A stretch of 45,842 nt of DNA, taken from positions 1 through 45,842 of the forward strand of contig JBLHVI010000021.1 in NCBI GenBank assembly GCA_047630175.1, written 5' to 3'. Shown in pieces: positions 25,043-33,263 of the stretch (positions are counted from its first letter, which is position 1; each line of letters begins with the position of its first letter). This DNA is from UBA4582 sp047630175 (lineage in GTDB: Bacteria; Pseudomonadota; Gammaproteobacteria; Pseudomonadales; Azotimanducaceae). The position numbers and the translations under genes were made by a program. The notes beneath the pieces were generated by a model that saw nothing but the letters and a program-made list of their open reading frames with translations, was not told the DNA's origin and did not search any database.

Positions 25043-25519
25043 GTGAATAAGACACCCTCTTATGTTGGTTTCTGGTCACGCTTTTTGGCCTTTCTTGTGG
25101 ACAGCCTAGTGGCATCCATAATTATTTATCCATTACTGTTAATGTTTGCTGAAGCTGTAACAATGGCCGACTTAGACTTTAGTAATCTTGAGCAAACTCA
25201 GGCATTTTTAAACCGTATGCTTGAACGGTTGCTCCTTGAGAGCCTGTTTATCAGTGTCGTGTTTGTTGGCTTCTGGATCTACTTGGATTCAAGCCCCGGC
25301 AAATTACTCTTCAAAGCCTACATCGTCGATGCCCGGACGCTGCAGTCGGCGAGCCGCCTGCAACTCGTTATTCGTTCTTTAAGCTACTACATTAGTCTCT
25401 TGTGCTTTGGACTAGGCTTTATTTGGATTGGTCTTGACGCGCGCAAACAGGGTTGGCACGACAAACTCGCGCGGACGCTCGTGATCAGCCGACGTCAACC
25501 AGACGCCGAGACGCGCTGA
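25043..25519 (+). CDS. RDD-family membrane protein
   Basis: A 158-residue integral membrane protein of the RDD family. Its first helix follows the typical PSYVGFWSRFLAFLVDSLV. Further hydrophobic segments lie at about 72-88 and 118-138, and the C-terminal region reads DARKQGWHDKLARTLVI, typical of the family. GTG at 25043 abuts the stop of the J-domain gene, with GGAG about 9 nt upstream. The stop overlaps the next ATG (TGATG). Function is not known for most RDD proteins; some are ion exchangers. Confidence 0.87.
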   Translation: MNKTPSYVGFWSRFLAFLVDSLVASIIIYPLLLMFAEAVTMADLDFSNLEQTQAFLNRMLERLLLESLFISVVFVGFWIYLDSSPGKLLFKAYIVDARTLQSASRLQLVIRSLSYYISLLCFGLGFIWIGLDARKQGWHDKLARTLVISRRQPDAETR

Positions 25520-25974
25520 TGTCTTTGAGCGCTCTGCGCGCAGGCCTGCAGGAGCTAGCGCAACTCGATGACGCGCTGCAAGACGCGGATATCAGCGCCC
25601 GCTTGACAGCTATCGATATCGCGCTCCAGGGACTCGAAATTACCCAGCAGCGTAAGGCTCAGGATCCTAGTTTGGCTTTGGTCGTGACGATCCAGCAACG
25701 GCGCATACTACAGGACCTGCGACGACTTGCTTTTGAGGTTCTGGGATACAAGGCCCTGATAAAGGTCAATATTGGCGAGAATGAACCCTTACCAGCAATG
25801 CTTGAGGGCGTGCCACCGCAGTTAGTAAGACTCGCACAGGACTACATTCAACAACTCTCTGACGTATCGCTTGTCACCATTAACAACCCAGAGGAGCCGA
25901 CTTACGCCCGCCTGGCCAACCTTTTGTTGGCGCAAAATTCGATATGCAAAGAACCACATGAGGACACGCCATGA
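25519..25974 (+). CDS. Conserved-looking helical protein, unknown
   Basis: A 151-residue protein I do not recognise. It is rich in Leu, Gln and Ala, with long predicted helices (about 1-75) and no signal peptide or membrane segment, so it is likely cytoplasmic. The central part includes QRRILQDLRRLAFEVLGYK. Coding is supported by tight coupling on both sides: its ATG overlaps the RDD stop by 1 nt, and its stop overlaps the gph ATG (ATGA). A longer frame from 25453 lies inside the RDD gene and is rejected. It may be a soluble partner of the VWA, J-domain and RDD proteins. Confidence 0.75.
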   Translation: MSLSALRAGLQELAQLDDALQDADISARLTAIDIALQGLEITQQRKAQDPSLALVVTIQQRRILQDLRRLAFEVLGYKALIKVNIGENEPLPAMLEGVPPQLVRLAQDYIQQLSDVSLVTINNPEEPTYARLANLLLAQNSICKEPHEDTP

Positions 25975-26639
25975 ACACTGCAGCGTCGATGAGCACTGAC
26001 GTTCAGGGCTATATTTTTGATCTAGATGGCACCCTCTTGAATACCCTGGAAAGCCTCGCCAACTGTTACAACCGCGTACTACTTCAGCTCGGCCATCCGC
26101 CGCACCCGGTAGATGCTTATCGATATTTTATCGGTGACGGCGCGCGTCGCTGTATCGAACGCTGTCTGCCCACTAATGCCAAGAGTGATACCCAGGTTGA
26201 TGCGGCACTCGCATTACAACAAGCAGACTATCAGGCGTCATGGCAACATGACGCGCAGCCTTATCCAGGCATTGTTGCTATGCTCGAGCTCCTCAGCCAG
26301 CGTGGCTTGCCGCTGACGGTGCTGTCAAATAAAGATCATGAATTCACACTGGCCTGCGTCGAGTACTTCTTTCCTACGATTACTTTTCAACAAATCGTCG
26401 GCTTCTCCACGGGTGTGCCGCATAAACCTGACCCTACCGGGGCCCAAACTATTGCTCAAACCCTCGACATACCCGTCGCAAGCATAGTCTTTGTGGGTGA
26501 TACTGCCATGGATATGCAAACTGCGATAACCTGTGGCATGACTGCCGTAGGCGTATTGTGGGGCTTTCGTGACGCTGCAGAACTCTTGGACGCAGGCGCC
26601 CACCACTTGATTCGCCAACCACACAACCTGCTGGATTGA
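25971..26639 (+). CDS. gph: Phosphoglycolate phosphatase-like HAD hydrolase
   Basis: A 222-residue HAD-superfamily phosphatase. Motif I is IFDLDGTLLNTLESL, motif II is VLSNKDHEF, a conserved lysine occurs in GVPHKPDPTGA, and motif IV is FVGDTAMDMQTA. The helical cap is of the Gph/PGMB type. Phosphoglycolate is the most likely substrate, but related enzymes act on pyrophosphate or sugar phosphates. Translation is coupled to the upstream unknown gene by an ATGA overlap. The aminotransferase follows 14 nt later, so the transcript may run through six genes. Confidence 0.85.
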   Translation: MNTAASMSTDVQGYIFDLDGTLLNTLESLANCYNRVLLQLGHPPHPVDAYRYFIGDGARRCIERCLPTNAKSDTQVDAALALQQADYQASWQHDAQPYPGIVAMLELLSQRGLPLTVLSNKDHEFTLACVEYFFPTITFQQIVGFSTGVPHKPDPTGAQTIAQTLDIPVASIVFVGDTAMDMQTAITCGMTAVGVLWGFRDAAELLDAGAHHLIRQPHNLLD

Positions 26640-26653
26640 CCCTGGAGTTATTC

Positions 26654-28045
26654 ATGACTACCTCTGATAAAACCTCACTCGATCATCAATCGCAAGATCA
26701 TGAATTACATGATCGTAAATTGCTTGACCATAATCTAGTACCTGCTGATCTTGATAGTTATTGGATGCCGTTCACGGCGAACCGCAAGTTCAAACAAGAT
26801 CCCCGCTTTATTGTCTCGGCGCGCGGTATGTATTATCAAGATAGTAACGGCAAGCAGGTAATGGATGGCTCAGCGGGCCTATGGTGTGTCAACGCCGGCC
26901 ACTATCGGCCGCAGATTAATGAAGCTATCGCCGAACAGTTAAGGCATCTCGACTTTGCCCACAGCTTTAACGCCGGCCACCCTGCCGCCTTCAACTATGC
27001 CAGCAGATTGGTAAAGCATTTCCCCGATTCTTTGAACCACGTGTTCTTTACCAACTCGGGATCAGAGTCAGTAGACACCGCATTAAAAATCGCGCTGTCT
27101 TATCACAAGCTGCGGGGTGAGGGTTCTCGGCAACGCTTGATCGGCCGGGAAAAAGGTTACCATGGTATGGGGTTTGGCGGCATCTCTGTTGGCGGCTTGA
27201 TGAAAAACCGCAGCGCCTTCGGCATGTTACTACCAGGCACTGACCACCTGCGCCATACGCTAGACATCGAACGTAATGCCTTCTCCGACGGCCTCCCAGC
27301 CCATGGCATTGAGTACGCTGAGGACTTGCAACGGCTAGTGGATTTACATGGCGCTGACAATATCGCGGCCGTCATTGTTGAGCCCGTTGCCGGTGCGGCA
27401 GGCGTCATTCTGCCCCCCATAGGGTATCTACAACGTCTACGAGAGCTGTGCACCAAACACGGTATACTGCTGATTTTTGATGAGGTGATCACTGCTTTTG
27501 GGCGCCTTGGCGCGAGTTGCGCAGCAACACGTTTCGGTGTTGTGCCTGATATTATGGCCACAGCTAAAGGCATCACTAACGCCACCGTACCCATGGGCGC
27601 CGTCTTTGTGTCCGATGAGATTTATCAAGCTTTTATGGCAATCGATGATCCGGGCATTGAGCTCAGTCATGGTTTCACGTACTCCGGCCACCCCCTAGCC
27701 TGTGCCGCCGGTATGGCGACACTCGATATTTATGAGCAGGAAGGTCTGCTTGACCGCGCCCAAGGGCTGGAGCGCCACTGGAATGAAAACGCCTTGCGGC
27801 TACAGGGTCAACCCCATGTAATTGATGTGCGTTGCCATGCCCTTATTGGCGCTATAGAGTTTGCACCACGCCCTGGCGCACCGATGCAACGGGGCCTGGA
27901 AGTTGCCCAGCGTTGTTACGCGCTAGGACTTTGGGCGCGCAATATCGGCGATATGATTGTCCTGTCGCCGCCGCTGATCATCAGCGAGGCAGAGATCACT
28001 CAAATGTTCGATACCGTTGTCGAGGCGGTTAAGGCTACAGCCTGA
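26654..28045 (+). CDS. Omega-amino acid--pyruvate aminotransferase (class III)
   Basis: A 463-residue PLP enzyme resembling beta-alanine/omega-amino acid:pyruvate aminotransferase. Family features are DSYWMPFTANRKF, FTNSGSESVDTALK, IVEPVAGAAGVILPP, FDEVITAFGR (Asp276 to the PLP ring nitrogen) and the PLP lysine at about 305 in TAKGITNATVPMGAV. The ATG at 26654 has GGAG 7 nt upstream; the TTG at 26636 is rejected. The N-terminal extension (about 6-28) is oddly rich in Asp-His pairs. The 3' end overlaps the convergent histidine kinase by 11 bp. Exact amino donor is not readable from sequence. Confidence 0.88.
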   Translation: MTTSDKTSLDHQSQDHELHDRKLLDHNLVPADLDSYWMPFTANRKFKQDPRFIVSARGMYYQDSNGKQVMDGSAGLWCVNAGHYRPQINEAIAEQLRHLDFAHSFNAGHPAAFNYASRLVKHFPDSLNHVFFTNSGSESVDTALKIALSYHKLRGEGSRQRLIGREKGYHGMGFGGISVGGLMKNRSAFGMLLPGTDHLRHTLDIERNAFSDGLPAHGIEYAEDLQRLVDLHGADNIAAVIVEPVAGAAGVILPPIGYLQRLRELCTKHGILLIFDEVITAFGRLGASCAATRFGVVPDIMATAKGITNATVPMGAVFVSDEIYQAFMAIDDPGIELSHGFTYSGHPLACAAGMATLDIYEQEGLLDRAQGLERHWNENALRLQGQPHVIDVRCHALIGAIEFAPRPGAPMQRGLEVAQRCYALGLWARNIGDMIVLSPPLIISEAEITQMFDTVVEAVKATA

Positions 28046-29903
28046 AAAGATGCGCGGCCTGCAGCAGCAGATCATGCACTGTCCGCAGCAGTTCACGACT
28101 ATCAATGGGTTTGGCCATATAGCCCTTGATCCCGTACTGGCTGATATTACTCTCTTCCACTATATCGCTATAGCCGGTGCAAAGGACTATCGGCAGATTC
28201 TCACGAAGCGTCAGCATCTTGGCCGCCAGTTGGACGCCGCTTAAGCCAGGCATAGTCTGGTCGGTTATGACTAGGTCGTATTTATCCGGGTCGGCACTAA
28301 AAATGTCCCAAGCCTCGTGACTATCCGATGCAACCGTCACCTCGTAGCCCTTCCTTCGCAGCAGTTCCCGCAGGTAGTAGACTAGAGAGACTTCGTCGTC
28401 AATGACGAGAATATGCTTCTCCTCGTTGCCTCGTGTTTGTTGAACATCAAGATTGGGCTGCTCCGGAAATGTATGGCTATAGGCGCTGGCCGGCGGAAAG
28501 AACAAACGCAGCTCTGTGCCATCGCCCTGAATACTATCAAGACGAACATGACCCCGCTCGCGATGCATCATGCCATGCAGCGTCGCCAATCCCATACCTG
28601 AGCCCATCGGTTTACTCGTAACGTAGGGCTCAAAAACGCCTTCAATTAACGCCGGGTCAATTCCAGAGCCGGTGTCTTCGATGGCTAACTCAACATACTC
28701 GCCATCAAAATACTCGTAACAGGAGGAGCAACGTTGTTTTTTGATTTCTGTCGTTCGCGCACGAATAAAAATAGTGCCAACATCGGCCATGGCATCTCTT
28801 GAATTGATGCAACTATTCATGATCATTTGCTGCAAGAACGCATTGTCGATAAACACTTCGGGCAGCGACTCGTCAATATCCAACCGAATCTCAATGGACG
28901 ACGGTAGGGACGCACGTAACATCTTCACCGCCTCTTTTATTTCCAGCATTAAGTCGATGTTCTGCGGTTGTGTCTCATCCGCACGACTAAACGACTGCAT
29001 CTTTGCGACAAGTTCGCGCGCCCGCTTGCCCCCTTGAAACACCTCTTGCAGGTAGGTCGATAGGCGTGGCTTATCAAGAGTCTGCTCCGCAGACTCCATT
29101 AAGGCCAACTCCGTATAGCCAATAATACTACTCAGAATATTATTGAAGTCGTGGGCAATACCACCTACCAGATTCCCGATCGCCTCCATCTTCTGGACTC
29201 GAATCATCGTCGATTCATCTTGACGCTGACGTTGCAGTTGTTCAATGTGTCGGCCGATATCTTCGATCACCCCGATCACGCGCGTCACGTTTCGATCAGC
29301 ATCACGGTCGCAGACTTGGCCGCGAATCAGAAAGTTATAGAGCTCTCCGGCAGGATCACCGACCGATACCTCCGCAGCGAACAGTTCAGCCTGTCCCGTC
29401 CGCAGCCGCTCAATTTGATGGGTCAGCACGTCTACCAACGCGGGTCTGTGAGCTAACCCAGCAAGGCTCAACGGGGCGTTACCAAGACCTAGTACCAACT
29501 TAAGTTCAGGGCGCAGCACAAGCACATCTTGCACCAAGTCATACTGCCAGGGTGTCGTTGGAAGAGGGGCACCATCAGCTATGAGGGCTTGCGTGTTAGG
29601 CAAAACATGAGCGGTTATAATTGCGCCAGCGAAGTCATTCGCCTGATCATACATGGGCTGCAATTCCCAACGGTAGCCATACGCGGTGGCAAGCTCAACC
29701 ACCTCACCGTCTTGAACCATCTGCGTAAAACCTTGTAAAAGTTCAGGGAAGTCGGCAAACAGCACTTCAGTGGTCATGAGGTCAGAAATACCCAGCCAAC
29801 GTTTGGCTGCCGGGCTCATGTAAATACAGTTAGAATCGCCATTAATATCGAACAGGATTTCATCATTGTCGGCATCGGGTTCTCGCGTTATCTTGTCGGT
29901 CAT
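28035..29903 (-). CDS. PAS-domain hybrid histidine kinase with receiver domain
   Basis: A 622-residue cytoplasmic hybrid sensor kinase without membrane segments. Two PAS-like regions (about 10-100 and 115-220) precede an HDFNN-type HisKA domain with phospho-acceptor His251 (GGIAHDFNNILSS). An HATPase domain follows (about 320-470: N-box MNSCINSRDAM, G1 EDTGSGIDP, G2 GSGMGLATLHG), then a C-terminal receiver with phospho-Asp548 (LVITDQTMPG) and Lys598. A CxxC pair at about 392/395 lies between the ATPase strands. The ATG at 29903 is preferred over GTG 29918. There is no output domain and no partner regulator adjacent, so its target is unknown. Confidence 0.9.
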   Translation of the reverse strand: MTDKITREPDADNDEILFDINGDSNCIYMSPAAKRWLGISDLMTTEVLFADFPELLQGFTQMVQDGEVVELATAYGYRWELQPMYDQANDFAGAIITAHVLPNTQALIADGAPLPTTPWQYDLVQDVLVLRPELKLVLGLGNAPLSLAGLAHRPALVDVLTHQIERLRTGQAELFAAEVSVGDPAGELYNFLIRGQVCDRDADRNVTRVIGVIEDIGRHIEQLQRQRQDESTMIRVQKMEAIGNLVGGIAHDFNNILSSIIGYTELALMESAEQTLDKPRLSTYLQEVFQGGKRARELVAKMQSFSRADETQPQNIDLMLEIKEAVKMLRASLPSSIEIRLDIDESLPEVFIDNAFLQQMIMNSCINSRDAMADVGTIFIRARTTEIKKQRCSSCYEYFDGEYVELAIEDTGSGIDPALIEGVFEPYVTSKPMGSGMGLATLHGMMHRERGHVRLDSIQGDGTELRLFFPPASAYSHTFPEQPNLDVQQTRGNEEKHILVIDDEVSLVYYLRELLRRKGYEVTVASDSHEAWDIFSADPDKYDLVITDQTMPGLSGVQLAAKMLTLRENLPIVLCTGYSDIVEESNISQYGIKGYMAKPIDSRELLRTVHDLLLQAAHLFRL

Positions 29904-30103
29904 AGCGAATCTTCTCACCTACGAATGAAATCAGACCTGTTGTTCGCACGTCTGCCCAACGTGGAGTATGCCACAGCGGTCCCAACATATCTCAGAGACA
30001 ATCGGTCGCTAAATCAGATCTTTCGAATCGCACACAATTATGCCACCCTCTTGTTAACTTTTTGTCTCTAACTACTTCGTGATCAACACGAAAGGAAAAC
30101 AGC

Positions 30104-30886
30104 ATGCAAATCAAGGGTAAAGTCGCAATCGTCACTGGCGCTGGTAGCGGTATTGGTAGAGCTATGGCTAAGCGGTTTATCAAAGAGGGGGCACGCCAGG
30201 TCGTGATCGCCGATTTGCACGCTGAACCGCTCAAGGCGTTGGCCGACGCCATCGGCGCCCGCGCGATCACTACCGATGTGGCTGACGAGCAAGCAGTAAT
30301 CGACCTTGTTCGTACTACTGAGCAGGAATACGGACAAATTGACTTACTTTGTAACAACGCCGGCATTGGTGTTGGCGGCGGCCCCGAGACACCCAATGAT
30401 GACTGGCAGCGCATCTGGCAAATTAATGTTATGGCGCATATCTACGCTACGCGGGCTGCCCTACCCGATATGCTTCGACGGGGTGACGGCTACATCTTGA
30501 ACACCGCATCAGCAGCTGGCCTACTTACCCAAATCGGCTCAGCGCCTTATGCCGTAACAAAGCATGCCGCCGTGGCGTATGCCGAGTGGTTGGCGGTTAC
30601 CTACGGTGCCCGTGGGATTAAGGTATCAGCATTGTGCCCGCAAGCGGTGAACACAGCCATGACAGCCAATATTGAAGGTGGCGGTGTGGCGGGCGTTGAC
30701 GGCATGATGGAGCCCGAAGAGCTATGTGACTCGGTTATTGAGACCCTTGCAGCAGAGACTTTTTTAGTGCTACCCCATAAGGAGGTTCTAACCTACATGC
30801 AGCGTAAGACAACGGACTATGATCGCTGGATAAAGGGCATGCAGCGCCTTCAAGCTGCCTATGGGGATAATGTGTTTGATGATTGA
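30104..30886 (+). CDS. Short-chain dehydrogenase/reductase
   Basis: A 260-residue classical SDR. The cofactor motif is TGAGSGIG near the N-terminus, with LCNNAGIG, and the active site is the Ser...YAVTKHAA pair. The AD at the end of beta-strand 2 (VVIADLHAEP) hints at NAD(H) preference. AGGAAA precedes the ATG. Substrate is not predictable. The 200-nt divergent region to the kinase contains a small CGTG/CACG dyad. The gene stands alone upstream of the metA leader. Confidence 0.88.
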   Translation: MQIKGKVAIVTGAGSGIGRAMAKRFIKEGARQVVIADLHAEPLKALADAIGARAITTDVADEQAVIDLVRTTEQEYGQIDLLCNNAGIGVGGGPETPNDDWQRIWQINVMAHIYATRAALPDMLRRGDGYILNTASAAGLLTQIGSAPYAVTKHAAVAYAEWLAVTYGARGIKVSALCPQAVNTAMTANIEGGGVAGVDGMMEPEELCDSVIETLAAETFLVLPHKEVLTYMQRKTTDYDRWIKGMQRLQAAYGDNVFDD

Positions 30887-30952
30887 AATTCCACGCCAAG
30901 GGGCTATACTCTCGGCATTAATGACACATACAGACGTCAGATAACATTACAT

Positions 30953-31001
30953 AGCGCCGATTTGAGTTCAGCTTGCGGGCGCTTTATAAATACAGCTAAA
31001 G
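30953..31001 (+). promoter_or_regulatory. SAM-II riboswitch in the metA leader
   Basis: P1 is a perfect 6-bp stem, AGCGCC (30953-30958) with GGCGCT (30978-30983). The conserved SAM-II blocks are all present in order: GATTTG (30959-30964) and GCTTGC (30971-30976) in the loop, ATAAA (30986-30990) after P1, and GCTAAA (30995-31000) in the 3' pseudoknot strand. SAM-II is a class known upstream of methionine genes, chiefly in Alphaproteobacteria. Here it lies 60 nt upstream of metA, with a terminator between, so S-adenosylmethionine should repress the gene. Confidence 0.92.
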
Positions 31002-31008
31002 AGTAGAG

Positions 31009-31041
31009 AACCTGCTTTAGCGCAAGCTGAGCAGGTTTTTT
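31009..31041 (+). terminator. metA: SAM-controlled intrinsic terminator in the metA leader
   Basis: AACCTGCT (31009-31016) pairs with AGCAGGTT (31030-31037). An inner AGC/GCT stem closes a GCAA tetraloop, and six T residues end at 31041. The riboswitch block GCTAAAG (30995-31001) is perfectly complementary to CTTTAGC (31015-31021) inside the terminator's left half. Pairing there (antiterminator) and terminator folding are therefore mutually exclusive. Confidence 0.92.
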
Positions 31042-31060
31042 ATTGGGAGCACACAAAGCC

Positions 31061-32011
31061 ATGCCACTGAGGATACCGGACCATTTACCTGCCTCTGCAG
31101 TGCTGCAACAGGAAAATATTTTCTGTATGTCAGATACACAGGCAGAGCAACAAGACATTCGGCCACAGAAGATATTACTGCTCAACCTAATGCCGAAAAA
31201 AATTGACACCGAAATTCACCTGATGCGCATGCTGTCCAACACGCCACTGCAGATAGATGTTGAGTTGATGCGCATCTCAGATCGACCTTCGAGAAATACG
31301 CCCATCGAGCATATGGACGCTTTCTATAAAGATTTCAGCCAGATCGCCAATAATAAGTACGATGGCATGATTATCACCGGTGCGCCCCTCGGCCAGATAC
31401 CGTTCGAAGACGTTTATTTCTGGGACCAGATGACGCGCATTATGGACTGGACCCTAACACATGTGACGTCGACCATGTTTCTTTGCTGGGGCGTCCAAGC
31501 CGCCATGTATCACCTTTACGGTATCGATAAGTTCGTTCTACCGAAGAAGATATCAGGTGTTTATCCACACCATTTAGTAAAGCCCCAGTCGCCGATCGTG
31601 CGCGGCTTTGATGATCTCTTCGATGCACCGCATTCTCGCTATGCAGAGGTACCCACTGCCGCGATACAGCAGCATCCCGAACTAGAAATCATCGCTGCAT
31701 CTGAAGTCGCAGGCGCCTATGTTATCGCTCGCAACGATGGTCGGCAGCTATTTGTTACCGGTCATTCTGAATATGAACCGCTGTGCCTGAAAGACGAGTA
31801 CGAACGTGACTTGGCTGCCGGCCTCAAGCCAGAGATTCCTGAGCACTATTTTCCGGGAGATGATCCCCAACAAGCGCCTATCGTTAACTGGAAAAGCCAT
31901 GGAAACTTGTTGTTTTCAAACTGGCTAAATTATTATGTTTATCAGTTAACACCCTTTGATATGGACAAGATCGGCACCCACCTAGGCAAAAGTCAGATGC
32001 AGATGGTATAG
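31061..32011 (+). CDS. metA: Homoserine O-succinyltransferase MetA
   Basis: MetA commits homoserine to methionine synthesis by acylation. The 316-residue protein has KILLLNLMPKKIDTEIHL, the catalytic Cys142 (FLCWGVQAAMYHLYG) and the His235/Glu237 pair (VTGHSEYE). Residue 111 is Gly (TGAPLG); in this family Gly111 marks succinyl-CoA use, while Glu111 marks acetyl-CoA use. The ATG at 31061 has GGGAG upstream. A TTG at 31043 immediately follows the terminator T-run and is rejected. Transcription is predicted to be switched off by SAM through the upstream riboswitch. Confidence 0.95.
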   Translation: MPLRIPDHLPASAVLQQENIFCMSDTQAEQQDIRPQKILLLNLMPKKIDTEIHLMRMLSNTPLQIDVELMRISDRPSRNTPIEHMDAFYKDFSQIANNKYDGMIITGAPLGQIPFEDVYFWDQMTRIMDWTLTHVTSTMFLCWGVQAAMYHLYGIDKFVLPKKISGVYPHHLVKPQSPIVRGFDDLFDAPHSRYAEVPTAAIQQHPELEIIAASEVAGAYVIARNDGRQLFVTGHSEYEPLCLKDEYERDLAAGLKPEIPEHYFPGDDPQQAPIVNWKSHGNLLFSNWLNYYVYQLTPFDMDKIGTHLGKSQMQMV

Positions 32012-32099
32012 CTGAGACTGATGCTCCGCCTGCCAGTTAGCGACCCTGCGAATCTGTGGCTATACTACCGACAACATTTGCGGTTATGGACTTTGAGCT

Positions 32100-32585
32100 A
32101 TGGGCATTAGCATGAAACGGCTCGATTTGGTTGACTCCGCTAAATCCAGAGAAATACTCAATAAGGTCAGCTTCTTCAACATTTTTTCTCAACCAGAAAA
32201 AAGTATTTTGGCGGGATTCCATTCACACTATTTTATCGCCAACCCAGGCACTCGTATCATCGAACAAGGTGGCATGGATCAGTCTTTCTATATCATTTTA
32301 ACGGGTCAAGTCTCGGTACAGCACGCAACGGCAAACGCGCCGCTTGCAGTGCTTAGTCCGGGAGACTTTTTCGGCGAAGTCTCGTTTTTAACAGACCGCA
32401 GGCGCACCACGTCTATCATCGCAGAAGCGAAGACTATTCTGTTTGAGATAGACAAAACTACGCTGCGCAATCTATCATCTCCCATCCGCGAGAAACTCAA
32501 AGACAACATTATTAAGATCTTAGTTCAACGCCTGGAAAACATGAACCTGCGGGTTATTGAGCTCAATCAAATTACCAGCCGTTGA
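32100..32585 (+). CDS. Cyclic nucleotide-binding domain protein
   Basis: A 161-residue single-domain protein. The cNMP-binding fold (about 25-145) shows FYIILTGQVSVQ and the phosphate-binding cassette region PGDFFGEVSFLTDRRRTTSI, with Glu and Arg in ligand-contact positions. There is no DNA-binding helix-turn-helix or catalytic domain attached, so it is probably a small regulatory subunit or sensor. A TATACT box at 32061-32066 is a candidate promoter -10. Met at 32112 is an alternative start. Partner unknown. Confidence 0.82.
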   Translation: MGISMKRLDLVDSAKSREILNKVSFFNIFSQPEKSILAGFHSHYFIANPGTRIIEQGGMDQSFYIILTGQVSVQHATANAPLAVLSPGDFFGEVSFLTDRRRTTSIIAEAKTILFEIDKTTLRNLSSPIREKLKDNIIKILVQRLENMNLRVIELNQITSR

Positions 32586-32699
32586 TTAAGGACCAAATGG
32601 CGCCAAATGCGCAAAGCATAGATTCCTTTCGACGAGTCAACCGAGGGGCATGTGCTGGCGAACAATATGCAACTACCTATGAAGTTTTTTTATCAGCTT

Positions 32700-33218
32700 T
32701 CATGGGTCTCTCCGAGTCTTAACGGCGGCGATAGGCTTTATCATCAGCTCAGCGTCAGACTGAGGCAGATTGACGCTGGACGTTGGACGCACAAATCCGT
32801 GTCGTTGATACAAGCGTTTTGCTGAATCGTTACTCGCTGAAACATGAAGCCGTAGCGCCGCAGCGGAGATCGACTGAGCTATGTCAATCGCGCTCGAAAC
32901 AAGCGCCTCGCCAACACCCCTTTGCCGTTCTTTTTGCATAACATACAGCCCCCAAAGCATATACTCGTGTAGCTCAGCAGCTGGGTCAATGTGGACAATA
33001 CCGAGCATTTTTTGCTGCCTAAAAGCGCCTGTGACCCATCCCGCGGGGTTCATCAGAAACGCGCGATAAATCCCTGAATCATTCATGCCTTCGAACCACG
33101 TAGCAGACATAGCGAAGGCTGGGTCGAGGCTAGCCTCGAGCCTAACGTCTCTGTAAGCCCGCGCATCTGACTTTTCTAGGCGCCGCAGCTGCATCGTTGA
33201 CGCATGACTCTGATGCAT
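32700..33218 (-). CDS. GNAT family N-acetyltransferase
   Basis: A 172-residue GNAT acetyltransferase. The acetyl-CoA-binding loop is in LYVMQKERQRGVGEALVSSA (RQRGVG), and the C-terminal NDSAKRLYQRHGF is typical of motif B. AAGGAG precedes the ATG at 33218 at good spacing. Acceptor substrate is unknown. A perfect 24-nt palindrome lies 46 nt upstream and is a candidate operator. Confidence 0.87.
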   Translation of the reverse strand: MHQSHASTMQLRRLEKSDARAYRDVRLEASLDPAFAMSATWFEGMNDSGIYRAFLMNPAGWVTGAFRQQKMLGIVHIDPAAELHEYMLWGLYVMQKERQRGVGEALVSSAIDIAQSISAAALRLHVSASNDSAKRLYQRHGFVRPTSSVNLPQSDAELMIKPIAAVKTRRDP

Positions 33219-33263
33219 TAATCTAGCTCCTTAATGGTTTACCGGCGAGTAAATCTGTGTATC

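Noticed and set aside
30953..31001. SAM-I or SAM-V riboswitch
   Set aside because: The size, single P1 stem and blocks GATTTG, GCTTGC and GCTAAA fit SAM-II. SAM-V shares the core but is usually tied to ribosome-site sequestration, whereas here a separate terminator follows.
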